64,000 nucleotides of DNA, taken from NCBI GenBank assembly GCA_900545715.1, contig URAJ01000002.1:62001-126000 (forward strand), read 5' to 3'. The position numbers were made by a program, and so were the translations under genes. The notes beneath the pieces are model-generated. The model was not told the origin of the DNA. It searched no databases and saw only the letters and a program-made list of their open reading frames with translations. Positions 21,971 through 29,875 of the stretch are shown piece by piece (position 1 is the first letter of the stretch; each line of letters starts with the position of its first letter). Origin of the DNA: an uncultured Opitutales bacterium. GTDB taxonomy: Bacteria; Verrucomicrobiota; Verrucomicrobiia; Opitutales; Intestinicryptomonadaceae.

Positions 21971-22459
21971 TCAAAACGCGCCGAATGGCTCAAACATTTT
22001 GCTAAACTCGGAAATCTCCGCCTTTAAGTCGGAAAATTCTTCGCAGTCAAAAGCGCCGCATGCGAGCAAATCCAAAAGCGGGGTTTTTACAAAATCCCTC
22101 TCGCGCCAGCGCGGATGCGGCACAGTAAGCTCGGCGTTTGAAATCGATTCGCGCCCGTAAAAAATTATGTCTATGTCTATCGGGCGCGGGCCGTTTGCAA
22201 AATTCTCCTCCCTCCCAAGCTCCCTTTCAAGGCGTTTGCATTGCCTAAGCAACTCCATTGGCTCAACCAAAGTTTCGCCGAATACCGCGGCATTTAGAAA
22301 GTCCCTCTGATCCTCATAACCAACTGGAGGGGTGCTATATATGCGCGACTTCGCCGAAAATGCGCAAAATTCTTCGAGCATTGAAAGCGCCTTTACGAGA
22401 TTCTCGCGGCGGTTGCCCATATTAGAGCCCAGCGACAGAATTATTTTTGTTGCCTTCAC
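21971..22459 (-). CDS. folK: 2-amino-4-hydroxy-6-hydroxymethyldihydropteridine diphosphokinase
   Basis: A 162-residue folate-pathway kinase that pyrophosphorylates hydroxymethyl-dihydropterin. The motifs ILSLGSNMGNRRENL at the start and GPRPIDIDIIFYGRE in the centre are intact. It starts with GTG (codon at 22457-22459) inside the folB stop region, in a GTGA overlap, so translation is coupled. Together with folB and folP it supplies three consecutive steps to dihydropteroate. Confidence 0.95.
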   Translation of the reverse strand: MKATKIILSLGSNMGNRRENLVKALSMLEEFCAFSAKSRIYSTPPVGYEDQRDFLNAAVFGETLVEPMELLRQCKRLERELGREENFANGPRPIDIDIIFYGRESISNAELTVPHPRWRERDFVKTPLLDLLACGAFDCEEFSDLKAEISEFSKMFEPFGAF

Positions 22460-22830
22460 TTTATGTAATCCTCTCTTTTCCTCCGTATTTTAACGGAGAT
22501 TTTTTCAAAATCGTACCCCACATCGACTCCCAATTTCGCGACTTCAATTTCCGCTTCTGCAAGGTTTTTAAACCTCGTAAAAAGCCTTTCCGCTATCGTG
22601 TCGGCGAGCTTTTCTATCAGCCTTACGCTTTCCCCCGACAACACTCCCTCCGCTATCGCCATCGCGGCGGGATAGTCTATCGTCATAGACAAATCGTCTG
22701 TTTTGGCGGCCGGGCCAAGATTTAAAAAAAGGCGCATCGAGACTTCAAAATCCCGCGATTCGTCGCGCTCCGCCGCAAAGCACCCGTGTTTGCCGGAAAG
22801 TTTTATCTTTTCTATTATTATTTCGTCCAT
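22456..22830 (-). CDS. folB: Dihydroneopterin aldolase
   Basis: A 124-residue enzyme that cleaves dihydroneopterin to hydroxymethyl-dihydropterin and glycolaldehyde. The start IIIEKIKLSGKHGCFAAER matches the family, with Gly-Cys where Gly-Val or Gly-Tyr is more common. The middle DYPAAMAIAEGVLSG and the Glu in VRLIEKLADTIAERL fit the active site. It overlaps folP by 13 bases and folK by four. Confidence 0.9.
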   Translation of the reverse strand: MDEIIIEKIKLSGKHGCFAAERDESRDFEVSMRLFLNLGPAAKTDDLSMTIDYPAAMAIAEGVLSGESVRLIEKLADTIAERLFTRFKNLAEAEIEVAKLGVDVGYDFEKISVKIRRKREDYIK

Positions 22831-23642
22831 ATTTCCTTAATTGTAAGCGCGGTTTTTACGGCGTTTAAAGTCTTTTTTACGTCGTGCACGCGCAGTATGT
22901 CTGCAAAATCGTTTAGCGCCGCAATTGCGCCCACTGAGGCGGTGGCGTCGTCCCTGTCGGAAAAATCGTCCCCGACTATTTTAGAAAACATAGACTTGCG
23001 CGAAACCCCAAGCAAGATTGGAAATCTTAATTTTCTTAGACCTTTGAGGCGCGCTATAAGTTCTACATTCTGGGGAAAAGTTTTGCCAAAGCCGATTCCA
23101 GGATCAAGTATAATATTTTCCGTACAAACCCCTTCCTCCAAGGCTGCGTATATTTTTCGGCGCATATTATCCAAAAATTTTTCAAAAAAGTCCGACTTTA
23201 TCTCTGAACCTCTATTGTTGTGGGTTATTACAAGCCCGCAATCGAGCTTAGCGGCAACTTTAGCCATTCTGTACTCTCCGCTAATATTGGAAACTACATC
23301 GTTTATTATAACCGCTCCCGCTTCCACCGCCGCCGCGGCGACTGCAGGCTTATAGGTGTCGGCCGACAGCACAACATCTGGAAATTTTGCGTGGACCGCC
23401 TCGACTGCTGGAATTAGGCGCGTAAGCTCCTCCGACTCGGATACTATTTCCGCCCCTGGGCGGGTCGATTCAGCCCCAATGTCGATGATTGCGGCGCCGC
23501 TATCAACCATTTCCCCCGCCTTTTTGAGAGCCGCATCGATAGACGCGTATTTCCCGCCGTCGGAAAACGAGTCCGGAGTGACGTTTAGTATGCCCATTAT
23601 AACTGGGCGCCCGCAGCTAAATATTTCCCGAAGTTTTCGCAT
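22818..23642 (-). CDS. folP: Dihydropteroate synthase
   Basis: A 274-residue TIM-barrel enzyme joining hydroxymethyl-dihydropterin diphosphate to p-aminobenzoate, the target of sulfonamides. Signatures: MGILNVTPDSFSDGGKY, IDIGAESTRPGAE, VLSADTYKPAVA and ILDPGIGFGKT. The catalytic loops look intact. Its start lies inside the end of the upstream TPR gene (26-base overlap), linking folate synthesis to the Ton cluster. Confidence 0.96.
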   Translation of the reverse strand: MRKLREIFSCGRPVIMGILNVTPDSFSDGGKYASIDAALKKAGEMVDSGAAIIDIGAESTRPGAEIVSESEELTRLIPAVEAVHAKFPDVVLSADTYKPAVAAAAVEAGAVIINDVVSNISGEYRMAKVAAKLDCGLVITHNNRGSEIKSDFFEKFLDNMRRKIYAALEEGVCTENIILDPGIGFGKTFPQNVELIARLKGLRKLRFPILLGVSRKSMFSKIVGDDFSDRDDATASVGAIAALNDFADILRVHDVKKTLNAVKTALTIKEIWTK

Positions 23643-24864
23643 TTTTTAGATATTGCAAATATTCGCCGATGTCCTCGCGGCGCGTTTGGATATAGAGTGA
23701 GCGCGCCATTGCAATCGCAGAATTTATATCTCCGGTTTTAACCGCGACCGACATCAAGCCGATTTTCGCCGCAACTGCGTAGGATTCGTCTTTTCCCGCC
23801 CTTTCATAATAGATTTTTGCCGCGTTGAAGTCACCCTCAGCAAAGTATATTTTAGCAAGCTCAAAACATGCGAGCGGGTCGTCGGGCGCGGATTCTACGC
23901 ACTTCAAAAAATCCCTCTTTGCTTCGCCCTTTTTGCCAAGAGCCATATTTGCAACCGCCCGTATGCGCGATTTTTCATTAGACTCCGGCAGTTTTGACAG
24001 CAATTTTAGCGATTTTTCCGATTCCCCGGAATGGGCAAGCGCCTTTGCGGCTTCCAAAAGCCTTTCCCTATAGCCCTCCGACTCGTAAATTTTTGCAGCC
24101 TCTAAGTACGCCTGTTTTGAAAATAAAATATCGGCGCAAATAACTTGCGTTTTTTTACGGTCGGCGTCTGATTCCGGCACCATCGAGAACGCCGCAATCG
24201 CACCCGCGGCGTCCTGCAATTTCGCCCTGCACTTGCCCAATAGTTTAAGCGCTGCGGCATCTGGAAATTTTTTGTTTAGAATGTCCTCGCATATTTTCGC
24301 GGCCTGCGCGCACATATCGAGGTTGAATAAATAAAAAGCCTTGGCGTAAAGCGCGTCGAGCCTCTCCGGGGACTGGATTAGAGCCTGCTCTACACAGCTC
24401 AATGCCGCCGAATAGTCGGCGCGGCGCGCGGCGTATGCGGCAAGCCATAAAAGTATGTCTATATCCGAATTTCCGGAGAGCGCGAGAGCCTTAGCAAAAT
24501 TTTCGCGGGCCTCTTTTTCCTTTCCTATCCTATCGAGCGAATACGCCAGATTTTTGCGGGCGGCAAAAAAGTTTGGCATTTTTTCGAGAGCGGAAGAATA
24601 GGCAGCAGCAGCAGCCTCAAAGTTTCCGCTGCGATATTGAAAATTCCCGAGGGTAAACGGCATAGCCGCACTGCAATTTTCCTCTCCGGCCGCCTCCATG
24701 AGTATTTTTATGCTTTCGTCGCTTTGAGCGGAGGCTTTTTTTAGAATTGCAGCCTCGCGCTTTGTCACTGTCGGGATATTGCCGAAAGGCGACTCCAACG
24801 CATTTTGCCCCAATGCCGCAAGGCATGGACAAGCTAATAAAATCGCGTAAAAAATAATTCTCAT
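23617..24864 (-). CDS. Secreted TPR protein of the Ton cluster
   Basis: A 415-residue protein with a signal peptide (MRIIFYAILLACPCLAALG) and at least eight tetratricopeptide-like helix pairs, for example NFQYRSGNFEAAAAAYSSA, LAYSLDRIGKEKEARENFA and LAKIYFAEGDFNAAKIYYE. In TonB2/TtpC systems of Vibrio, a periplasmic TPR protein is encoded next to tonB, and the order here is the same. It probably scaffolds or stabilises the complex (inference). Its start overlaps tonB by four bases and its end overlaps folP by 26. Confidence 0.88.
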   Translation of the reverse strand: MRIIFYAILLACPCLAALGQNALESPFGNIPTVTKREAAILKKASAQSDESIKILMEAAGEENCSAAMPFTLGNFQYRSGNFEAAAAAYSSALEKMPNFFAARKNLAYSLDRIGKEKEARENFAKALALSGNSDIDILLWLAAYAARRADYSAALSCVEQALIQSPERLDALYAKAFYLFNLDMCAQAAKICEDILNKKFPDAAALKLLGKCRAKLQDAAGAIAAFSMVPESDADRKKTQVICADILFSKQAYLEAAKIYESEGYRERLLEAAKALAHSGESEKSLKLLSKLPESNEKSRIRAVANMALGKKGEAKRDFLKCVESAPDDPLACFELAKIYFAEGDFNAAKIYYERAGKDESYAVAAKIGLMSVAVKTGDINSAIAMARSLYIQTRREDIGEYLQYLKNAKTSGNI

Positions 24865-25529
24865 TTTATTTCTGAAATTTTAAACGGAACCGGCAGTATG
24901 AACTGCGCGCGAACCTTTTTGCCGTTTTTCATGGGAGATTCATATAAAAATTTCGACACAGCCTCTTTTGCAGCCTCCGCAAATAAAGTATTTGTGCAAC
25001 GCTCCACGTCAAGCACCTTGACGCTCCCATTTTCGTCTATCTCGACAAGCAACCTTGCTTCGCCAGAAATCCCGCGCTTAAATAACTTTGGCGGATATTT
25101 TACGCGGACGGATTTTAAAAGTTTTGGGATTGAGTCGAGCTCCGATAATTCGAAAACAGGATTTTCAAACGTCTGTCCGCCCACCTGCGCAAACTCAATT
25201 CCTTCCGTGTCGGCGCCGCCTATGGAAAATTTCGCGGGAGAATCAGAAATTGCGGATATGTCCGCAGATATATCGCCTGAAAAATTTTTTACAGCCGTTG
25301 TCTGCGAAGGCGAAAAGCCCCTAAGGCTTATTTTCTCCGACGATTCCGCAGGCCGCGGTTTTTCCGGGCCAACCTCTGCAGCGTAAACCTTTGTGTACTC
25401 GACAGGCACTTTTTTTGTTTCGACGCCCGTAAGCGATATCGGAAGTATCGAAAACGTTCCGAACGCCAATAGAGCCGCCAATGCGAAGGCGGCGGCTTTG
25501 TTTTCAGGTATGTCGAAAGTTGCCTTCAT
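24861..25529 (-). CDS. tonB: TonB family energy transducer
   Basis: A 222-residue protein. A cytoplasmic N-terminus of about ten residues is followed by one membrane anchor (AAAFALAALLAFGTFSILP). A periplasmic linker contains no long proline-rich stretch. The C-terminal TonB domain runs from VKYPPKLFKRGISGEARLLVEID through KFLYESPMKNGKKVRAQFILPVPF. The start at 25529 gives the ATGA overlap with exbD, so I prefer it to a start 17 codons earlier. It would carry proton-motive energy from ExbB/ExbD to outer-membrane receptors. The missing Pro-rich spacer is typical of short TonB2-type proteins. Confidence 0.9.
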   Translation of the reverse strand: MKATFDIPENKAAAFALAALLAFGTFSILPISLTGVETKKVPVEYTKVYAAEVGPEKPRPAESSEKISLRGFSPSQTTAVKNFSGDISADISAISDSPAKFSIGGADTEGIEFAQVGGQTFENPVFELSELDSIPKLLKSVRVKYPPKLFKRGISGEARLLVEIDENGSVKVLDVERCTNTLFAEAAKEAVSKFLYESPMKNGKKVRAQFILPVPFKISEIK

Positions 25530-25933
25530 TTCTTTCGCGTCGCAACAAATATCTCCTTTGCACCGCACTCTTTTGCGCAATCCATAACCTCGACAAGGCG
25601 CTTTACCGAAACGGTTGCGTCGGAATTTATTACAAGCGCCTCGCCAGACTTAGACAGGCGCGCTTCGAGGGCGGGTTTTAAAGAATTTATGCCGTATTTT
25701 TCCCCGTCAAGCAACACGCTTCCATCGTAAGTTATCGCGACATTCACCGCATTTGAATCGGGGGTCTGGGAATTTTCGGCAGATGGGACATCGACGCCCA
25801 TTGCGTCGTTGTCGGCAAACACCATCGTCACAATAAAAAATATAAGCAGTATAAAAATGACGTCTATTAGCGGCGAAATATTTATCGCCGACGCCGGTTC
25901 CTCGTCTTCAAATCTCGGCCTCCTAAGACTCAT
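25526..25933 (-). CDS. exbD: Biopolymer transporter ExbD/TolR family
   Basis: A 135-residue single-pass protein. The membrane segment INISPLIDVIFILLIFFIV contains the conserved proton-path Asp. The periplasmic domain is of the ExbD/TolR type and ends with the usual VMDCAKECGAKEIFVATRKK region. It pairs with the adjacent ExbB to form the motor. It overlaps both neighbours by four bases. Confidence 0.94.
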   Translation of the reverse strand: MSLRRPRFEDEEPASAINISPLIDVIFILLIFFIVTMVFADNDAMGVDVPSAENSQTPDSNAVNVAITYDGSVLLDGEKYGINSLKPALEARLSKSGEALVINSDATVSVKRLVEVMDCAKECGAKEIFVATRKK

Positions 25934-26466
25934 GCCGCCGCCTCCGAACGTATCATTTGCGACTCTCTGCGCGAAAGTATTGCGAGAATTTTAGACGCCA
26001 GCGCCGACGCGCATATGGCAATAATCCACGAAGGGATAGCCACCACAAGCCCCGCCTGCGTCGTTATGAGCGCCACAGATATGCCGTCCGCAACCCCTTG
26101 CGGATTCTCTCCCGCCGAAGCTATGCTTGCGCACATTCCAGAAACCGTTCCGAGCAGCCCGATGAGCGGCGCCACTGACGAAAGCACTTTTAGAAATAAA
26201 ATGCGCCTGTCCACCCCGCCCATGAGTTCCATTCTAAGCCGCGGGAAAATTTTCTTTGCGTCATGCGGAAGCTCGCGCGAGGTTATAAAGTTTTTAAGCG
26301 CCGCGTCGAAAAGCTCGTCCGAGTCGCACACTCTTTTTATTTTGGAAAGCCTTATGCACACCCCAACCCCTGAGTAGTAGAGATAAAACGCCAGCACGGC
26401 AAGTGGCGCCATCAGCAAGCCGCCCGCCTGAAAAGTTTCGCAAAACGCCTTAAAAAAATCTTCCAT
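25930..26466 (-). CDS. exbB: MotA/TolQ/ExbB proton channel (ExbB)
   Basis: A 178-residue protein with three membrane segments in the ExbB order. The second and third helices carry APLIGLLGTVSGM and ALITTQAGLVVAIP, the conserved channel-lining motifs. It is a compact ExbB without a periplasmic extension, in contrast to the larger channel protein encoded just upstream. It begins directly after the TtpC-like gene's stop codon. Confidence 0.94.
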   Translation of the reverse strand: MEDFFKAFCETFQAGGLLMAPLAVLAFYLYYSGVGVCIRLSKIKRVCDSDELFDAALKNFITSRELPHDAKKIFPRLRMELMGGVDRRILFLKVLSSVAPLIGLLGTVSGMCASIASAGENPQGVADGISVALITTQAGLVVAIPSWIIAICASALASKILAILSRRESQMIRSEAAA

Positions 26467-27747
26467 TTAATTTCCGCTTAAATAAGACGACGCTATTTTT
26501 TCCATGTCAGACAGCACGGACTTTGCGCGGCGGGAAAATATCGCATGCGCCACATATGCAGGGATTGCCACCACGAGCCCGTACTCCGTCGTAATGAGCG
26601 CCTCGCTTATTCCGGCGCTTATAAATTCCGCTTGCCCCGCACCGGAAAACGACAAATCACCAAAAGTTTTTATGATGCCCGTCACCGTCCCGAGAAGTCC
26701 GAGCAATGGCGCGACTGCCGCCGATACGGAAAGCACCGACAATCCCGAAAAGAGCTTTTCGCCAGCAGAAAGCATCGATTCGTAAGAGACCTCTTCGAGG
26801 GCTGCCTGCGATAGGTTTCTCGACTCTATCAAGTCTGTCAAAAGACGCGAATACGGGAACCCCGAAGAGGATGCGATTCCAAGGGCCGCGGATTCGTCGC
26901 CTTTTGAAAGAGCCTGTTTAATTTTTCCCGCGACACCTTCGGGAGCCCTCCGCACCCGCAAAAAATACGCAAGTTTTATAAGAAATACAAGCGCCGATAA
27001 AAACCCGAGCAATAAAATCGGATACATCCAAATTCCACCGAGCGATATTTCCTCCGCGATACTGCGCGCATTTTTTTCCGCGCTAAAAACTGCGCCGGAA
27101 GATATGTCGGCGGGCAGAGAACTTTTTTTGCCGCCGGCGAAATCGCGAATATCGCGCGCAAAGCTTTCGCCGTACAGCACGCCTTCCGAATCTACAAACC
27201 CCGCTCGTTCGGGCGATATAAAATAGGCGAACGCCCCGATGCGAAAAATCTTCCCGTCAACTTTTTCGCGCGAAGATATTGGAACTGCCGCAAAAGCGCG
27301 GGGCTCCAAAGGATTGAATAGGGATTTTAGCCAAAAATCCCCCTCCCTCCGAATAACATCAAACGATTCGGACGCCGAGGAACGCGCGGCAACCGTCTGC
27401 AATTCGGGGAAAAAAGATGTCCTAAAATCCCTCATATCCGCCGCGAGTTCTCCCGCGCGGGAATCGCAGAAAGCCGCCGCAGATGAAAGCGACGCCCTCT
27501 CCACTATGGACGCCCTCAATGCTTCTTCCAGCTCCCGCAATTTTCTTATTTCTTTCGATAGGGCGTCGAGCTTCGATTTCTTTTGGGAGATTTTTTCCAA
27601 GCGCGATTTTCTGAAATCGTCGAGTTTTGCGCGCGAGCTTTCGACGGACTTATATGCCGCGTCTTTCATATCGGAGGCATTCGCTTTCATATCAGAGGCA
27701 TTCGCAAACAAGGCTGCGAAAGCGAGCATTGCAATAAAAATTCTCAT
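26467..27747 (-). CDS. TtpC-like protein: periplasmic coiled coil fused to ExbB-type channel
   Basis: A 426-residue protein. After a signal peptide, residues 25-100 form a charged coiled coil (RKSRLEKISQKKSKLDALSKEI). A globular periplasmic part follows to about 230, then three membrane helices with the ExbB motifs APLLGLLGTVTGI and ALITTEYGLVVAIP. This layout matches TtpC, which Vibrio TonB2 systems need for iron uptake. A second ExbB homologue (178 residues) follows, so both paralogues probably act in one complex. An exact 21-base tandem repeat sits just after the signal peptide. The gene symbol is left empty because orthology is inferred from architecture and gene order. Confidence 0.88.
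   Translation of the reverse strand: MRIFIAMLAFAALFANASDMKANASDMKDAAYKSVESSRAKLDDFRKSRLEKISQKKSKLDALSKEIRKLRELEEALRASIVERASLSSAAAFCDSRAGELAADMRDFRTSFFPELQTVAARSSASESFDVIRREGDFWLKSLFNPLEPRAFAAVPISSREKVDGKIFRIGAFAYFISPERAGFVDSEGVLYGESFARDIRDFAGGKKSSLPADISSGAVFSAEKNARSIAEEISLGGIWMYPILLLGFLSALVFLIKLAYFLRVRRAPEGVAGKIKQALSKGDESAALGIASSSGFPYSRLLTDLIESRNLSQAALEEVSYESMLSAGEKLFSGLSVLSVSAAVAPLLGLLGTVTGIIKTFGDLSFSGAGQAEFISAGISEALITTEYGLVVAIPAYVAHAIFSRRAKSVLSDMEKIASSYLSGN
27664..27705. repeat. 21-bp tandem duplication inside the TtpC-like gene
   Basis: Two adjacent 21-base units differ at one position and encode the heptapeptide ANASDMK twice, directly after the signal peptide. The duplication preserves the frame. 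Confidence 0.9.
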
Positions 27748-28331
27748 TTTTTGGCCTCCGCCGGCTTCTCTATTTTTATTTCCGCAATGCCCGATTTATC
27801 GGATTTGCCTGAGGCTTTTACAAACAAACCTGTGCGAACCAATCCGTCTTTGAGCGAAAGTTCGCGGTCCGCCGTTCTGCTCCGCGCGTAGAGAGAGGCA
27901 AATTCCCTAAACTTTTCGTTGACTGTTTTTGATTCAAAGTCGCGCTTTGCAAGCGGAGATATTTTTGAGTTTAAAGAAAAAAGTTTTTCGGAAAGCTTAG
28001 AATATAGAGTGTCGAGCATCTTGGAGATAGCGCCAAAGGCAGCTTCGTCCCTCGATATTTTTTCGGCCGCCGCGGCATCGTTTTTTGTTGCGGATTCGAG
28101 CCTTTTTTGGAGGGAATCTGTTTTTTTCTTTAACTCCGAAACGAGCGCTTCGGAAGCGGAAATTTCCGCGTCAAGCATCCGTTCTTCGTCGGCGAATTTC
28201 GCCCTTTCTTCGGCAAGCTCCATTTTTAGCCTCGCGTCCTCCCTCAACAGGGCGTCGAGTTCGTTAAAATCGCCGCCGTACGCGGACACCGCCGCGCAAG
28301 CAGACATCAGCAATGCTAAGATAAAAGGCAT
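27744..28331 (-). CDS. DUF3450-like secreted coiled-coil protein
   Basis: A 195-residue protein with a signal peptide (MPFILALLMSACAAVSA) and a long coiled coil at about residues 30-95 (LKMELAEERAKFADEERML and onward), followed by a second helical region. DUF3450 proteins have this build and are encoded just before ttpC in Vibrio and related gammaproteobacterial TonB2 clusters, so I assign the role by position. It likely contacts the coiled coil of the TtpC-like protein in the periplasm (inference). It overlaps that gene by four bases. Confidence 0.7.
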   Translation of the reverse strand: MPFILALLMSACAAVSAYGGDFNELDALLREDARLKMELAEERAKFADEERMLDAEISASEALVSELKKKTDSLQKRLESATKNDAAAAEKISRDEAAFGAISKMLDTLYSKLSEKLFSLNSKISPLAKRDFESKTVNEKFREFASLYARSRTADRELSLKDGLVRTGLFVKASGKSDKSGIAEIKIEKPAEAKK

Positions 28332-28332
28332 A

Positions 28333-29721
28333 TTAATCCAACTTTATCCTCAAAAGTTTTGTTTCCTTGTAGTCCTCCGAAAGTATTACCATTTCCTTTA
28401 CGGATTTGTCGGAGTTTATTTTTGAAAGAATTTCGACAGCCTGCTTGTACGATTTTATGGGCACGGAATTTATTTCCCTTATGATCTCGGAGCGTCCCAA
28501 ACCGTTGGGCTGAGCGGAACTCGCGGGGCTGTTGGGCTTCACAAACTGGACGACCGGCGCGTCAATAATCGGCTTTTGCATATTGCGCGCCATGGCGTCG
28601 TTTATGATAAATTCCCTTATGGAAAATCCGAGTCGCTTAAAATAGACGTAGTCGCTTTCGCGGAATTCGCGAGGATAAGCGGCTGCGGTAAATTCAACAG
28701 CCTTCTTTTCCCCGTCTCTGAGCACCTCCATCTTATACTTTTCCCCGGGTTTTAGATTTTCCATCTTAAATATGAAGGCAGCCAAAGTATAACCGTCCGC
28801 CTTCATTCTCGGAAGCTCTTTCCCTTCAAACGATACAATCATGTCTCCGCGTTTAAGGCCCGCTTTTTGCGCCGGAGAGTCTTCAAATACCCTGCCTATT
28901 ACCACTGCGCCTATATTTTCTATCCCCAGAAACTTTGCCGCATCGCGCTTGACGGCCTGTACGTCGGTTATTCCAAGCCACCCTATTTTATCACCCACCG
29001 GCTTTGACGGCACTCTTTGCGATATTTTCTTAAAATTTTCAGGTTTGATGAACATTCGGGTTAGCATATCGTCCCAGAGTTCGACACGTCCGCCTTCGCC
29101 GTTCTTTAAATATAGCGTGTAGGAATCTATCGCAGCCGACTGCCCCCAGCCCGCAAAATTGCCCTCTAAGTCAAAGGCCGGCAGCCCCACGCCAGCCACA
29201 GGGCGCTCGGACATAATCTCGCCCTTGTGCGACAAATTTTTAGCAGAGACATAGCTTTTGTATAGCAATGGAGTATTGTCCATATCTGCGGCGAGCAGAA
29301 TGCCCCATATCTCCTGCCCTACGGAAACTTCTGCCGGCTTAAAATCGGTTATTGGACGAAGGCCTTGCGGCAATCCGTCCCTTAATTTTATGAAATACGC
29401 CCCCCACGGAACGTCCATTCCAAGAAAATCCGCCTTGTAGCCGTCGGAATCTCCGCCCTCAAAATATACGCGAAAATCTTTTAAATTTGACGGGCGCGAA
29501 TAATACGGAATTGCCGCCGGGGGCAATATTATAAGCCCGTCTTTGTTTACAACCGTGCCGAAAACCGTCACTTCATTGCGGTTCTCTTCAAGCTCTATTA
29601 TATACTTTATTGTCGCGCAAGTTTTCGCGCGTTCGGCAAACATTTTTTCAAAATCGACGCCGTCCGCAAATAGCGAGGCCGCGGCGATTACAAAAGCTAT
29701 AAATATACAATATATCCGCAT
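28333..29721 (-). CDS. Degenerate HtrA/DegP-like protein with two PDZ domains
   Basis: A 462-residue secreted protein (signal peptide to about residue 19). The N-terminal half follows the trypsin-like fold of HtrA (VFGTVVNKDGLIILPP, FLGMDVPWGAYFIKL, VGLPAFDLEGNFAGWGQ). The catalytic His expected after the VVNKDGLII strand is absent, and the GNSGGP serine loop is replaced by GVGLPA, so it should be proteolytically dead. Two PDZ domains follow (AQKAGLKRGDMIVSFEG; NGLGRSEIIREINSVP). As the first gene of the Ton operon, one base before the DUF3450-like gene, it is probably a periplasmic adaptor and not a protease (inference). Confidence 0.78.
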   Translation of the reverse strand: MRIYCIFIAFVIAAASLFADGVDFEKMFAERAKTCATIKYIIELEENRNEVTVFGTVVNKDGLIILPPAAIPYYSRPSNLKDFRVYFEGGDSDGYKADFLGMDVPWGAYFIKLRDGLPQGLRPITDFKPAEVSVGQEIWGILLAADMDNTPLLYKSYVSAKNLSHKGEIMSERPVAGVGLPAFDLEGNFAGWGQSAAIDSYTLYLKNGEGGRVELWDDMLTRMFIKPENFKKISQRVPSKPVGDKIGWLGITDVQAVKRDAAKFLGIENIGAVVIGRVFEDSPAQKAGLKRGDMIVSFEGKELPRMKADGYTLAAFIFKMENLKPGEKYKMEVLRDGEKKAVEFTAAAYPREFRESDYVYFKRLGFSIREFIINDAMARNMQKPIIDAPVVQFVKPNSPASSAQPNGLGRSEIIREINSVPIKSYKQAVEILSKINSDKSVKEMVILSEDYKETKLLRIKLD

Positions 29722-29802
29722 GCATTACAGTATCGCAACTTCCATATCCCAACGCAAACATTTTAGTCGAAAAAAAATTTTTATTAAAGTCCGTTCTTTG
29801 TC

Positions 29803-29831
29803 TTGATTGAACAAATTTTTATCCATAAGAT
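29803..29831 (+). promoter_or_regulatory. Candidate promoter for the DUF4091 gene
   Basis: TTGATT at 29803-29808 and TAAGAT at 29826-29831 are separated by exactly 17 bases and lie 45 bases before the start codon. A small inverted repeat CCATAA/TTATGG overlaps the -10 region. The 154-base gap is shared with the divergent Ton operon. Confidence 0.4.
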
Positions 29832-29875
29832 TTTTTATGGAAAAAAACTTTTGCTCACCATGAATTTTTAATTCT

